Source of the DNA: Streptosporangiaceae bacterium
Lineage (GTDB): Bacteria > Actinomycetota > Actinomycetes > Streptosporangiales > Streptosporangiaceae
Length of the DNA stretch: 7,741 nt
Reading direction: 5' to 3'
Assembly (NCBI GenBank): GCA_030040475.1
Contig: JASHTQ010000657.1
Span: 1-7,741 of the forward strand
Of the stretch, positions 1 through 6,098 are shown piece by piece. The notes beneath the pieces are model-generated. The model saw only the letters and a program-made list of their open reading frames with translations, was not told the origin of the DNA and searched no databases. Made by a program: the position numbers and the translations under genes. Each line of letters starts with the position of its first letter. Position 1 is the stretch's first letter.

Positions 1-9
1 CACGCTGGG

Positions 10-28
10 CTGGCACGCCTGGTGCCAG
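10..28 (-). terminator. Hairpin downstream of the P450 gene, possible terminator
   Basis: A perfect 7-bp inverted repeat (CTGGCAC / GTGCCAG) surrounds a 5-nt loop, GCCTG. It begins 47 nt beyond the P450 stop codon in the direction of transcription. There is no T-run after it on the minus strand, so it is not a textbook intrinsic terminator. Actinomycete genes often end in GC-rich hairpins without a U-tail, which makes that role plausible. It could instead be an operator for a gene beyond the window edge. Confidence 0.35.
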
Positions 29-75
29 TATGGTTCCTGCCCCACGGGCGTGCGGATATGTGCAGGCACCGGAGT

Positions 76-1338
76 TCACGCCGGATCGAAGAGGACAGGC
101 AGGTTCGGGGGAGAGCGGAACAGCAGCCCGTGGATGTGCGGGTCGTCGCCACCCGGATCCAGCCGCAGTCCCGGCAGGCGGTCGAGCACCGCGTCGAGCA
201 GGATCCGCATCTCCAGCCGCGCCAGATGCATCCCCAGGCACGTGTGCGCCCCGTCGCCGAACGACATGTGCTGCTTGTCCGCCCGCAAGACGTCGAACGT
301 GTCCGGATCCGGGTACCGCGACGGGTCGCGGTTGGCCGCGCCCAGCGACACCGCCACCAGGGCACCGGCCGGAATGCGCACGCCGCCCAGTTCCAGGTCG
401 ACCGCCGCCGTCCGGGCGACGGTCAGCAAAGGGGTCTCCCAGCGCAGCGCCTCCTCGATCGCCTGCGGCACCAGGTCCCTGTCCTCGCGGATCGCGTCCA
501 GCTGACCCGGATCCCACAGCAGGCCGAACAGCAGGTTGCTCGACGACCGGTAGGTCGTCTCCGCCCCGGCGGGCAGGAGCAGCAGCAGGAAGGGGTAGAT
601 TTCCTCGTCGTCCAGCCGGTGCCCGTCCACCTCGGCCTCGATCAGCTGGCTGACCAGGTCGTCGCGGGCGTGCCGCCGCCGGTCGGCGATGATCTCGCCG
701 AAGTAGCCCCGGAGCTCCCGGCTGGCGGCCACGGCGCGGTCCCAGTTGCGCATCACCGCGATCAGTTCGGTCGACAGCCGAAGGAAGCGCGGCCAGTCGG
801 CCTCCGGCAGGCCGAGGATCCGCGCGATCACCCTGACGGGGAACGGGAACGTCAGCTGCGGCACGAGGTCGGCGCGACCGTCATCGACGAAGGCGTCTAT
901 CAGCTCGGCCACGGTCGCACCGATGATCGCGTCGCTCCAGCGGTCCAGCACGCGGGCGCGGAAGGCCCCGGCGACCAGGGCGCGCTGGCGCACGTGCTCC
1001 GGCCCGTCCATGCCGATGATGCTCCGCCCCAGCACCTGCCCGATAGTCGACGCGTAGCCGGCCGAGGAGAACCGCGCGGTGTCGGTGAGCACCTGCTCCG
1101 CGAGCTCGTGGCTGGTGACGGTGAACAGCGACGTTACCCGCGGGGCCTTCGGGTCCAGCGTGGGCCTGCTGGCTGGCCCCGGACCGTAGTGGACCTCCAT
1201 GACCGGGGTGGTCTCCCGGATGCCGGCGAACATCGGGTAGGGGTCGCGGACATCCCCGGCGAGTTCGGCGAACTGCCGCATCGGATCGTAGCTGGCCTCA
1301 GGAGAACCGTCCGGCCCAGGCGCCGTGACCAACCCCAA
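76..1338 (-). CDS. Cytochrome P450 (bacterial class I, soluble)
   Basis: This is a haem-thiolate monooxygenase of 420 residues, a normal length for a soluble bacterial P450. No signal peptide or membrane anchor is visible, so it should be cytoplasmic. The key motifs are present in order: DGPEHVRQR around 111-119 (C-helix), the oxygen-activating I-helix AGAETT at 257-262, the ExxR pair E296/R299, R309 in VART as a likely haem-propionate contact, and the haem loop FGDGAHTCLG at 360-369 with C367 as iron ligand. Catalysis would need electrons from a ferredoxin and reductase, neither of which is in the window. The substrate cannot be read from the sequence. The start is TTG at 1338 (GGGAG 5 nt upstream). 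A second TTG at 1332 fits the GAGG of the same purine run at 8 nt and is equally possible. It sits on the same strand as the sugar operon but over 800 nt away, so it is probably transcribed separately. Confidence 0.95.
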   Translation of the reverse strand: MGLVTAPGPDGSPEASYDPMRQFAELAGDVRDPYPMFAGIRETTPVMEVHYGPGPASRPTLDPKAPRVTSLFTVTSHELAEQVLTDTARFSSAGYASTIGQVLGRSIIGMDGPEHVRQRALVAGAFRARVLDRWSDAIIGATVAELIDAFVDDGRADLVPQLTFPFPVRVIARILGLPEADWPRFLRLSTELIAVMRNWDRAVAASRELRGYFGEIIADRRRHARDDLVSQLIEAEVDGHRLDDEEIYPFLLLLLPAGAETTYRSSSNLLFGLLWDPGQLDAIREDRDLVPQAIEEALRWETPLLTVARTAAVDLELGGVRIPAGALVAVSLGAANRDPSRYPDPDTFDVLRADKQHMSFGDGAHTCLGMHLARLEMRILLDAVLDRLPGLRLDPGGDDPHIHGLLFRSPPNLPVLFDPA

Positions 1339-1366
1339 CCCCTCTCCCGGGCAAACGGCATGCCCG
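1339..1366 (-). promoter_or_regulatory. P450 ribosome-binding site with adjacent hairpin
   Basis: On the minus strand a purine run, GGGAGAGGGG (1348-1339), directly precedes the TTG codons at 1338 and 1332. It gives a good Shine-Dalgarno match for either start. Just upstream, CGGGCA (1348-1353) and TGCCCG (1361-1366) form a 6-bp stem with a 7-nt loop. The stem touches the first base of the purine run, so folding could limit ribosome access. Any regulatory role is inference. Confidence 0.45.
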
Positions 1367-1441
1367 CCATACCAACCTACCGCCGCGCCGCTGTCGCCCC
1401 CGATCGCAAGGCACAGGCCGTAGCCCCACTCCCAAATTCTT

Positions 1442-1472
1442 TTATCCGAACGGACGGTGGTACCTCGTTCCC
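1442..1472 (-). promoter_or_regulatory. Weak candidate ECF-type promoter for the P450 gene
   Basis: On the minus strand GGGAAC (1472-1467) is followed, 17 nt after its AAC, by TCGGATAA (1449-1442). This resembles the AAC-N16/17-TC pattern of some actinomycete ECF sigma-factor promoters. It would give a leader of about 100 nt before the P450 start. Such short matches arise easily by chance, so this is only a pointer. Confidence 0.2.
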
Positions 1473-1787
1473 GTCATCCGTTCTTCCTTCGCGACTTCCA
1501 GCGCCAGAGCGGTTCGCGGCGGTGCCGCTGGACTCGACCCCACCTGGGCGTTGCCGATTTCCAGTCCAAGACGGGATGCACATCCGGCGGAAGACGCAGG
1601 CTCACCGGAATAAAGGTGCCAAATTCGTTCGGACCTGGCCAACATCTCGGGACGGTCATGACAGGCTAGCGCCCGCAGGCCCAGAAAGCTTGTGCACCCA
1701 GGCCCGGTAGAACGGCTCCCGCCAACCCTGCACACGCCCGACCCGCCCGCCGCCCTCCCCGCGCCGCCTCAGCGAAGCCGCCGCTGC

Positions 1788-1843
1788 GGAATGAAACCCC
1801 GCTTTCAGCACCCTGGAAGGTCGTGAAACCGGGGTTTCATTCC
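1788..1843. repeat. 56-nt palindromic element with perfect 14-bp arms
   Basis: The arms GGAATGAAACCCCG (1788-1801) and CGGGGTTTCATTCC (1830-1843) are exact reverse complements. Symmetry continues inward after one mismatch with TTTCA/TGAAA (1803-1807, 1824-1828). After two more mismatches come ACC/GGT (1810-1812, 1819-1821), leaving a 6-nt loop. In all, 22 of 25 possible pairs match. It can also be read as two 16-nt TGAAACC...TTTCA sites (1792-1807 and 1824-1839) identical at 13 of 16 positions with centres 32 nt apart. It codes for nothing. It may be a dispersed palindromic repeat of the REP or MITE kind, a paired operator, or a bidirectional terminator. Confidence 0.8.
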
Positions 1844-1846
1844 CCT

Positions 1847-1860
1847 CGGGCCGCGGCCCG
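1847..1860. repeat. 14-bp perfect GC palindrome
   Basis: CGGGCCGCGGCCCG is fully self-complementary and starts 3 nt after the right arm of the 56-nt palindromic element. In GC-rich DNA such palindromes are not rare, but its position suggests it may belong to the same structured region. Confidence 0.5.
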
Positions 1861-2072
1861 GATGCCCCGGCTGCACCACGAAGCGCTCAGCGCCACGCTG
1901 GCACCACATCCGGGCGGCCCGAGGAGGACGAAGCGGCCACTGGTTACCCAAGAACGGGGCCAGGGCCGCACAAGCGCCGTTTCAAGGACTCGCAGGTCGT
2001 GGCCGGTGGTGCCTGCGCGCTAGATGAGATGATCGTAGCCAGTGGCGACGTTACCGTCGGTGAGTAGGCCCG

Positions 2073-2123
2073 GGGCCGGTTCCGGGATCGCGCCCGGCCC
2101 GTTTCCCCGGAGCCTTCATCCGG
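2073..2123 (-). terminator. Candidate terminator hairpins after the sugar operon
   Basis: Two inverted repeats lie 51 to 102 nt beyond the GH13 stop codon. CCGGA/TCCGG (2107-2111 and 2119-2123) has a 7-nt loop. GGGCCGG/CCGGCCC (2073-2079 and 2094-2100) has a 14-nt loop that can itself fold through CCGGG/CCCGG. No T-run follows on the minus strand. As the first structured sequence after the operon they are reasonable termination sites of the U-tail-free kind. Confidence 0.35.
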
Positions 2124-2157
2124 CGCCATTTCTTCCGCTGAGCGCCAATCTCCGCAT

Positions 2158-2165
2158 CTTGCAAG
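2158..2165. promoter_or_regulatory. CTTGCAAG palindrome, possible sugar-regulator half of an operator
   Basis: This 8-bp palindrome lies 9 nt beyond the GH13 stop codon. It resembles the CTTGCA-containing sites I associate with MalR/Reg1-type LacI regulators of Streptomyces maltose and amylase genes. A related palindrome, TTTGCAAA, lies upstream of the operon promoter. An 8-bp match is weak on its own, and the position at the 3' end of the operon is unusual for an operator. Confidence 0.25.
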
Positions 2166-2174
2166 CCATGCCGC

Positions 2175-4001
2175 TCACGCTCGCGTCGCCGCCGTAGCCC
2201 CGGCCCGCAGCCATACCGCGGTGTCGGGCGGCAGCAGCTCGCCGTCGCCCTCGAGCGGGCCGCTCGCCAGCAGCAGGCCCGCGTGCTCGGGCAGCCGCAC
2301 CCCGGCCGCCGAGATGTTCACCACGCAGCGCACGCTGCCGCGGTCGAACGCGAGCACGCCGTCGCCACCCGGCAGCCAGGTCATCGCCCCGCCGCCGAGC
2401 CCGAGCCCGCCGCCGAGCCCGAGCCCGCCGCCTGGGCCGAGCCCGCCGCCTGGGCCGTTGCCTAGGCCGGGCTCAGCCCTGCGCAGCGCCAAGGCGGCCC
2501 GGTACAGCTCGAGCATCGAGCCCGGCCTCCCGGCCTCCGCCTCCACGGTCAGATCCCGCCACTCCTTCGGCTGCGGCAGCCACGGTTCGGCCGCGGCCCC
2601 GGCCGGCGAGAAGCCGAACGGCGGCTCGGCCCCCACCCACGGCAGCGGCACCCGGCTGCCGTCCCGGCCGGGGTCGGCCCCGGACGAGCGCCGCCAGATC
2701 GGGTCCTGCCGGCGCTCGTCAGGAATGTCAAGCACCTCCCACAGGCCCAGCTCCTCGCCCTGATAGACGTAGACGGACCCGGGCAGCGCCATGGTCAGCA
2801 GTGCGGCCGCCCTGGCCCGCCGGGCACCGAGCTCCAGGTCGACGGGCAGGCTGTGGAAGTACGCCCGCCGCTCCAGGCTGAACGCGGTGTCGGCGCGCCC
2901 GTACCGCGACACGATCCGGTCAACGTCGTGGTTCGACAGCACCCACGTGGCCGGCGCGTGCAGCGCCAGCGTGTCGTCGATGACCTCGCGCAGCCGCGCG
3001 GCGTCCCACGGGCAGCTCAGGTACGGGAAGTTAAAAACCGTATCCAGCTCACCAGGGCCTACGTACCTGGCCAGCCGGGCGGCGTCCGGGAGCCAGATCT
3101 CGCCGATGAGCACCCGGCCCTGGTACCCGTCGGCAAGCGCGCGCCAGGACCGGTAGATCTCGTGCACGTCGTCGCGGTCGACGAACGGATGCGCGGGACC
3201 CGGCGGCTGGTCCGGCGCCACCTCGGGCAGCGACGCGTCCTTGCTGAGCAGCGCCGCGGAGTCGATCCTGATGCCATCCGCGCCGCGATCGAACCAGAAC
3301 CGCAGCACGTCGTCGAACTCGGCGCGAACCGCCGGGTTCGCCCAGTTGAAATCCGGCTGCTCGGGCGCGAACAGATGCAGGTACCACTCCCCAACCGAGC
3401 CCGCCGAGCCACCTGAGCCCGCCGAGCCACCTGAGCCCGCCGAGCCACCTGAGCCCGCCGAGCCGCCTGAGCCCGCCGAGCCAGCCGAGGAGACCCGCGT
3501 CCAGGCCGGCCCGCCGAAGATCGACTGCCACCCGTTCGGCGGCAGTTCGCCGCCTGGGCCGCGGCCCGGCCGGAACCAGAACCGGTCCCGCTCGGCCGAC
3601 CCCGGCGCGGCCTCCAGCGCAGAGACGAACCAGGGGTGCCGATCCGAGCCGTGGTTCGGAACGATGTCGATGATGATCCGGATGCCAAGCGCATGCGCCT
3701 CGGCGATGACCGCATCCGCGTCCGCCAGCGTGCCGAAGACCGGGTCGATGTCCCGGTAGTCGGAGATGTCGTAGCCCGCGTCCGACATCGGCGACGGGTA
3801 CCACGGGTTGAACCAGATCGCGTCGATGCCGAGCCCGGCCAGGTAGGGCAGGTGCGCGCGCACTCCGGCGAGGTCGCCGATCCCGTCCCCGTTCCCGTCG
3901 GCGAAGCTGCGCACGTACAGCTGATAGATCGCGGCGCTGCGCCACCAGCCACTGTCCGAAGCAATCGGCCGACCAGGACCGCGAGAACCGACGTCTACCA
4001 C
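2175..4001 (-). CDS. GH13 alpha-glucosidase-type glycoside hydrolase (AglA-like)
   Basis: A retaining glycosidase of 608 residues with a GH13 (beta/alpha)8 barrel, probably releasing glucose from imported alpha-glucosides. The barrel starts at WWRSAAIYQLYVRSF (19-33). Conserved regions follow: DIVPNH (112-117), nucleophile D247 in GIRIDSA, acid/base E301 in GEIW, and transition-state aspartate D359 in SNHD. A C-terminal beta domain (CVVNIS) ends the protein. No signal peptide is seen, so it should be cytoplasmic, matching its place as last gene after a binding protein and two permeases. The start is GTG 16 nt after the permease stop, with AGAGG 5 nt upstream. Two low-complexity insertions, GGSAGS-type at about 172-202 and GGGLGL-type at about 512-538, come from 18-bp tandem repeats. 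The linkage cleaved cannot be fixed from sequence; transglycosylation or trehalose- or sucrose-type activity is possible. Confidence 0.93.
   Translation of the reverse strand: MVDVGSRGPGRPIASDSGWWRSAAIYQLYVRSFADGNGDGIGDLAGVRAHLPYLAGLGIDAIWFNPWYPSPMSDAGYDISDYRDIDPVFGTLADADAVIAEAHALGIRIIIDIVPNHGSDRHPWFVSALEAAPGSAERDRFWFRPGRGPGGELPPNGWQSIFGGPAWTRVSSAGSAGSGGSAGSGGSAGSGGSAGSGGSAGSVGEWYLHLFAPEQPDFNWANPAVRAEFDDVLRFWFDRGADGIRIDSAALLSKDASLPEVAPDQPPGPAHPFVDRDDVHEIYRSWRALADGYQGRVLIGEIWLPDAARLARYVGPGELDTVFNFPYLSCPWDAARLREVIDDTLALHAPATWVLSNHDVDRIVSRYGRADTAFSLERRAYFHSLPVDLELGARRARAAALLTMALPGSVYVYQGEELGLWEVLDIPDERRQDPIWRRSSGADPGRDGSRVPLPWVGAEPPFGFSPAGAAAEPWLPQPKEWRDLTVEAEAGRPGSMLELYRAALALRRAEPGLGNGPGGGLGPGGGLGLGGGLGLGGGAMTWLPGGDGVLAFDRGSVRCVVNISAAGVRLPEHAGLLLASGPLEGDGELLPPDTAVWLRAGATAATRA
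2391..2462. repeat. 18-bp tandem repeat in the GH13 gene, four copies
   Basis: Four consecutive 18-nt units cover 2391-2462. The first two (GCCGCCGAGCCCGAGCCC) are identical, and the other two vary at a few bases. The unit keeps the reading frame and encodes a Gly/Leu/Pro hexapeptide, GGGLGL or GGGLGP. It expands the joint between the last barrel helix (LYRAALALRRAEPG) and the C-terminal beta domain (MTWLPGGDGVLAF). Confidence 0.9.
3397..3486. repeat. 18-bp tandem repeat in the GH13 gene, five copies
   Basis: Five consecutive 18-nt units cover 3397-3486. The first three (GAGCCCGCCGAGCCACCT) are identical. The fourth differs by one base and the fifth by two. Each adds the hexapeptide GGSAGS in frame. 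The insertion lies between the conserved blocks FGGPAWTRV and GEWYLHLFAPEQPDFNW, a loop that is normally only a few residues long in related enzymes. Near-identical units suggest recent expansion by slippage or unequal recombination. Confidence 0.92.
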
Positions 4002-4017
4002 AGGTACCTCTTTCCCT

Positions 4018-4974
4018 TCATAAGCCGCGGATGCCGCCCGCGGTGAGACCGGCCATGATGTTGCGCTGGAAGATCAGGAAGAAGACGATCGTCGGCACCG
4101 CCGCCATGGCGGACGCGGCGATGATCAGGTTCTCCGGCGTGCCGTACGAGGCCTGCCAGATGCCCACGTTCAGGGTCTCCCTGGTCGGCGTGTAGCCGTA
4201 CTCGACGAGCAGCGGCCACAGGAAGTCCTTCCAGACCGCGACCAGGCCGAAGATCGACACGACCCCGATGATCGGCCGCGAGATGGGCAGAACGATCGAC
4301 CGCAGGACCCGCAGCGGCGACGCGCCGTCGATCTGCGCGGCGTCGATGTAGTCGCTGGGGATCGAGTCGAAGAACCGCTTGAGCAAGAAGATGTTGAACG
4401 CGTTGGCCACCGAGGGCAGCCAGATCGCCTCCGGCGTGCCGACCAGGTTCAGGTGCAGGATGGGCAGGTCCACGACGGTGACGTACTGCGGCACGACGAG
4501 CACGGTGGTCGGGATCATCAGCGTCGCCAGCATGAGGAGGAAGATGACGTTCCCGAGCACCGGGCGCAGCCTGGACAGCGAGTAGGCCGCGGCCACGTCG
4601 AAGACGAGCTGGAACGCAAGCGCGCCGAACGCGTAGTAGATCGTGTTCCACAGCAGCCGCGCGACGTCCAGCCGGTCGAACGCCTGCACGTAGCTGCCCG
4701 GGTGCAGCTGATGCGGGTACAGCGTCGGCGGCGTCGCGATCACTTCCTGGGTCGACTTCAGCCCGTCGGTGAACAGGAAGTACATCGGGCCGATGAACAC
4801 CAGCGTGAACACGACGATCGCCGCGGTCAGGACGACCCGGTAGACGATCCGGCCGCGGCGCCGGTGCAGCGACGCGCCGGAGATCAGCGTCCGGTTCGTC
4901 GCGGTGGCCACCGGCCGGCGCCGGCCAGAAGCCGAAGCCGAAGCCGCGCGGGCGGTGGCGGCGAGTCCTGCCAT
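4018..4974 (-). CDS. Sugar ABC transporter permease, MalG type
   Basis: An inner-membrane permease of 318 residues for a carbohydrate importer of the CUT1 class. The N-terminus is an Ala/Ser/Arg-rich cytoplasmic tail (1-45). Hydrophobic segments follow at about 47-68, 110-133, 142-164, 184-202, 232-255 and 283-302, the usual six-helix pattern. The ATPase-docking EAA loop reads DAAQIDGASPLRVLRSIVLP (211-230), and the C-terminus QRNIMAGLTAGGIRG is typical of MalG relatives. The frame stays open well upstream, but the ATG at 4974 is chosen because a strong AGGAGG lies 7 nt before it and conserved sequence begins soon after. Only 11 nt separate it from the stop of the partner permease, and the GH13 start lies 16 nt beyond its own stop. 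It would pair with the MalF-type protein. The sugar carried is not readable from sequence. Confidence 0.93.
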   Translation of the reverse strand: MAGLAATARAASASASGRRRPVATATNRTLISGASLHRRRGRIVYRVVLTAAIVVFTLVFIGPMYFLFTDGLKSTQEVIATPPTLYPHQLHPGSYVQAFDRLDVARLLWNTIYYAFGALAFQLVFDVAAAYSLSRLRPVLGNVIFLLMLATLMIPTTVLVVPQYVTVVDLPILHLNLVGTPEAIWLPSVANAFNIFLLKRFFDSIPSDYIDAAQIDGASPLRVLRSIVLPISRPIIGVVSIFGLVAVWKDFLWPLLVEYGYTPTRETLNVGIWQASYGTPENLIIAASAMAAVPTIVFFLIFQRNIMAGLTAGGIRGL

Positions 4975-4981
4975 CCCAAGC

Positions 4982-4987
4982 CCTCCT
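4982..4987 (-). promoter_or_regulatory. Ribosome-binding site of the MalG-type gene, overlapping the upstream stop
   Basis: AGGAGG on the minus strand (4987-4982) lies 7 nt before the ATG at 4974 and settles that start. Its first two bases are the last two of the TAG that ends the MalF-type gene (4988-4986). Ribosomes finishing the first permease therefore stop directly on this site, an arrangement typical of translational coupling between the two permease subunits. Confidence 0.75.
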
Positions 4988-5957
4988 AGCCGCGCTCTCG
5001 GGTGAGCCACAGGAACCCGCCGGAGAAGACGGCGAGGACCAGCATGAGCATCACGCCGAGGGCCGACGCGCTGTTGTAGTTGCTGGCACCGCTCAGCGCG
5101 AACGCGTACTGGTAGATGAGCATCACCACCGACAGCGTGTTGTCGCCCACCCCGCCGCCCTGGTTGGTCAGCACGAACGACTCGACGAACATCTGCATGG
5201 TGGCGACGATCTGCAGCATCAGCAGCATGAGCAGGATCAGCCGGGTCTGCGGGATCGTGATGTGCCGGATCCGGCGCCACACCCCGGCGCCGTCGAGCTC
5301 GGCCGCCTCGTACAGCTCGCCGGGTATGTTCTGCAGCGCGGCCAGGTAGATCAGCGTCGCCGCGCCCATGTTCATCCAGGTCGAGGCGATCACCACCGAC
5401 ACCATCGCGATGCTGATGAACCCGCTGCCCGGCTGGAACACCCACTGCGAGGTCGGCAGGTGCACGATCCGCAGGATGTCGTCGAACAGGCCGTACTGCG
5501 GGTTGTAGAAGTAGGCGAAAAGCAGCAGCGCCGAGGCCGGCGGCAGCATCACCGGCAGGTAGACGAGGATCCGCAGGTATCCCCGCGCGTGCCGCAGCTC
5601 GTTAAGCAGCAGCGCCACGAAGAACGGCGCCGCGTACCCGAAGACCAGGGCCAGCAGGGTGAACTCCAGCGTGTTGCGCCAGGCCAGCCAGAACGTCGGG
5701 TCGCGGAAGATCCGGATGTAGTTGCTCCAGCCCGCCCAGGCGTAGCCGCCGCCGTAGACCGCCTTCTGGAAGCTCATGATGACTTCGCGGACGATCGGGT
5801 ACCAGGAGAAGAAGGTGAAGCAGAGCACCGCGCCGATCAGGAAGCCGTGCGCCGACAGGTTGCGCCGCACCTTCGGCCCGAGCCGCCCGGCCGCCGCTCC
5901 CGCACGCGGCATCCGAGCCTCAGCCGAAGCCTTACGCAGCGTCGCCACACCCGCCAT
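4986..5957 (-). CDS. Sugar ABC transporter permease, MalF type
   Basis: An inner-membrane permease of 323 residues, partner of the MalG-type protein downstream. After a basic tail (1-35), hydrophobic segments occur at about 36-58, 97-118, 129-151, 180-206, 238-262 and 295-317. The EAA loop that contacts the ATPase is EAAELDGAGVWRRIRHITIP (217-236). The stretch between the first two helices (WAGWSNYIRIFRDPTFWLAWRN) is characteristic of CUT1 permeases. The open frame extends to 6035, but the extra codons come from the GC-rich repeat spacer. The ATG at 5957 has GGGAGA 6 nt upstream and is the better start. The leader separating it from the binding-protein gene carries a strong hairpin and direct repeats, so its expression may be set below that of the binding protein. 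Confidence 0.92.
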   Translation of the reverse strand: MAGVATLRKASAEARMPRAGAAAGRLGPKVRRNLSAHGFLIGAVLCFTFFSWYPIVREVIMSFQKAVYGGGYAWAGWSNYIRIFRDPTFWLAWRNTLEFTLLALVFGYAAPFFVALLLNELRHARGYLRILVYLPVMLPPASALLLFAYFYNPQYGLFDDILRIVHLPTSQWVFQPGSGFISIAMVSVVIASTWMNMGAATLIYLAALQNIPGELYEAAELDGAGVWRRIRHITIPQTRLILLMLLMLQIVATMQMFVESFVLTNQGGGVGDNTLSVVMLIYQYAFALSGASNYNSASALGVMLMLVLAVFSGGFLWLTRERG

Positions 5958-5977
5958 CCGCACTCTCCCGTCCTTGT

Positions 5978-6046
5978 CCGCCGCCCGCCAGGCACCGACC
6001 CGCCCGCCACCAAGCCGCCGCCCGCCAGGCACCAACCCGCCCGCCA
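5978..6046. repeat. 32-nt direct repeat in the binding-protein/permease spacer
   Basis: Two copies of a 32-nt sequence, 5978-6009 and 6015-6046, match at 31 of 32 positions (G or A at the 20th base) and are 5 nt apart. Each holds CCCGCCAGGCACC followed by ACCCGCCCGCCA. A partial third copy, CCCGCCAGGC, runs into the hairpin on the right. The spacer appears to have grown by duplication. No function is evident. Confidence 0.85.
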
Positions 6047-6048
6047 GG

Positions 6049-6083
6049 CGCGGGGCCGGTCCCGCAAGGAAACCGGCCCCGCG
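6049..6083 (-). terminator. Perfect 12-bp hairpin after the binding-protein gene
   Basis: CGCGGGGCCGGT (6049-6060) and ACCGGCCCCGCG (6072-6083) are exact reverse complements around an 11-nt loop. The hairpin starts 15 nt after the TAA of the binding-protein gene. The stem is almost entirely G-C and should be very stable in mRNA. No U-run follows and the operon continues, so partial termination or protection of the upstream message against 3' decay is likelier than full termination. Either would raise binding protein relative to permeases, as known for other binding-protein operons. Confidence 0.7.
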
Positions 6084-6098
6084 ATGACCGCCCCCGCG

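Larger units (their letters stand above)
1339..2174. other. Intergenic region of about 840 nt without a convincing gene
   Basis: No frame on either strand shows recognisable protein similarity, and the frames I checked have third-position GC clearly below that of the neighbouring genes. The stretch separates the end of the GH13 gene from the P450 leader. It holds the candidate terminator hairpins, the CTTGCAAG palindrome, the 56-nt palindromic element and the GC palindrome listed separately. An 8-nt motif, CCAAATTC, occurs twice (1432-1439 and 1619-1626), both times in less GC-rich surroundings, with CGAACGG or GTTCGG a few bases away. It could hold P450 regulation, a decayed gene or a small RNA. 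Nothing decides between these. Confidence 0.6.

Noticed and set aside
1..69. Possible start of another minus-strand gene after the P450 (GTG at 69)
   Set aside because: There are only 23 codons before the window ends, no ribosome-binding site, and the frame passes through a perfect hairpin; no ferredoxin-like cysteine motif is seen.
22..1710. Long open frame on the plus strand across the P450 gene
   Set aside because: It is antisense to a complete P450, rich in Arg/Pro/Gly/Ala, with no motif. Such frames are a by-product of very high GC at third positions.
1921..2067. Plus-strand frame ending in LDEMIVASGDVTVGE, considered as a gene remnant
   Set aside because: The tail looks somewhat protein-like, but there is no start codon with a ribosome-binding site, third-position GC is well below that of the neighbours, and I recognise no family.
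1944..2129. 61-codon minus-strand frame just after the GH13 gene
   Set aside because: Codon use is unlike the neighbouring genes, the sequence is Ser/Pro/Arg-rich without motifs, and it runs through the hairpins interpreted as terminators.
1339..2174. tRNA or insertion sequence in the long intergenic region
   Set aside because: No cloverleaf-like sequence, transposase frame or target-site duplication flanked by inverted ends could be found; the only palindromic element is too short to be an autonomous insertion sequence.
3397..3486. CRISPR-like array
   Set aside because: The units are contiguous with no unique spacers, are only 18 bp, and stay in frame within the GH13 gene.
4975..5445. Upstream extension of the MalG-type reading frame
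   Set aside because: The extension overlaps the MalF-type gene in another frame and is Arg/Ala/His-rich; the AGGAGG before the ATG at 4974 marks the real start.
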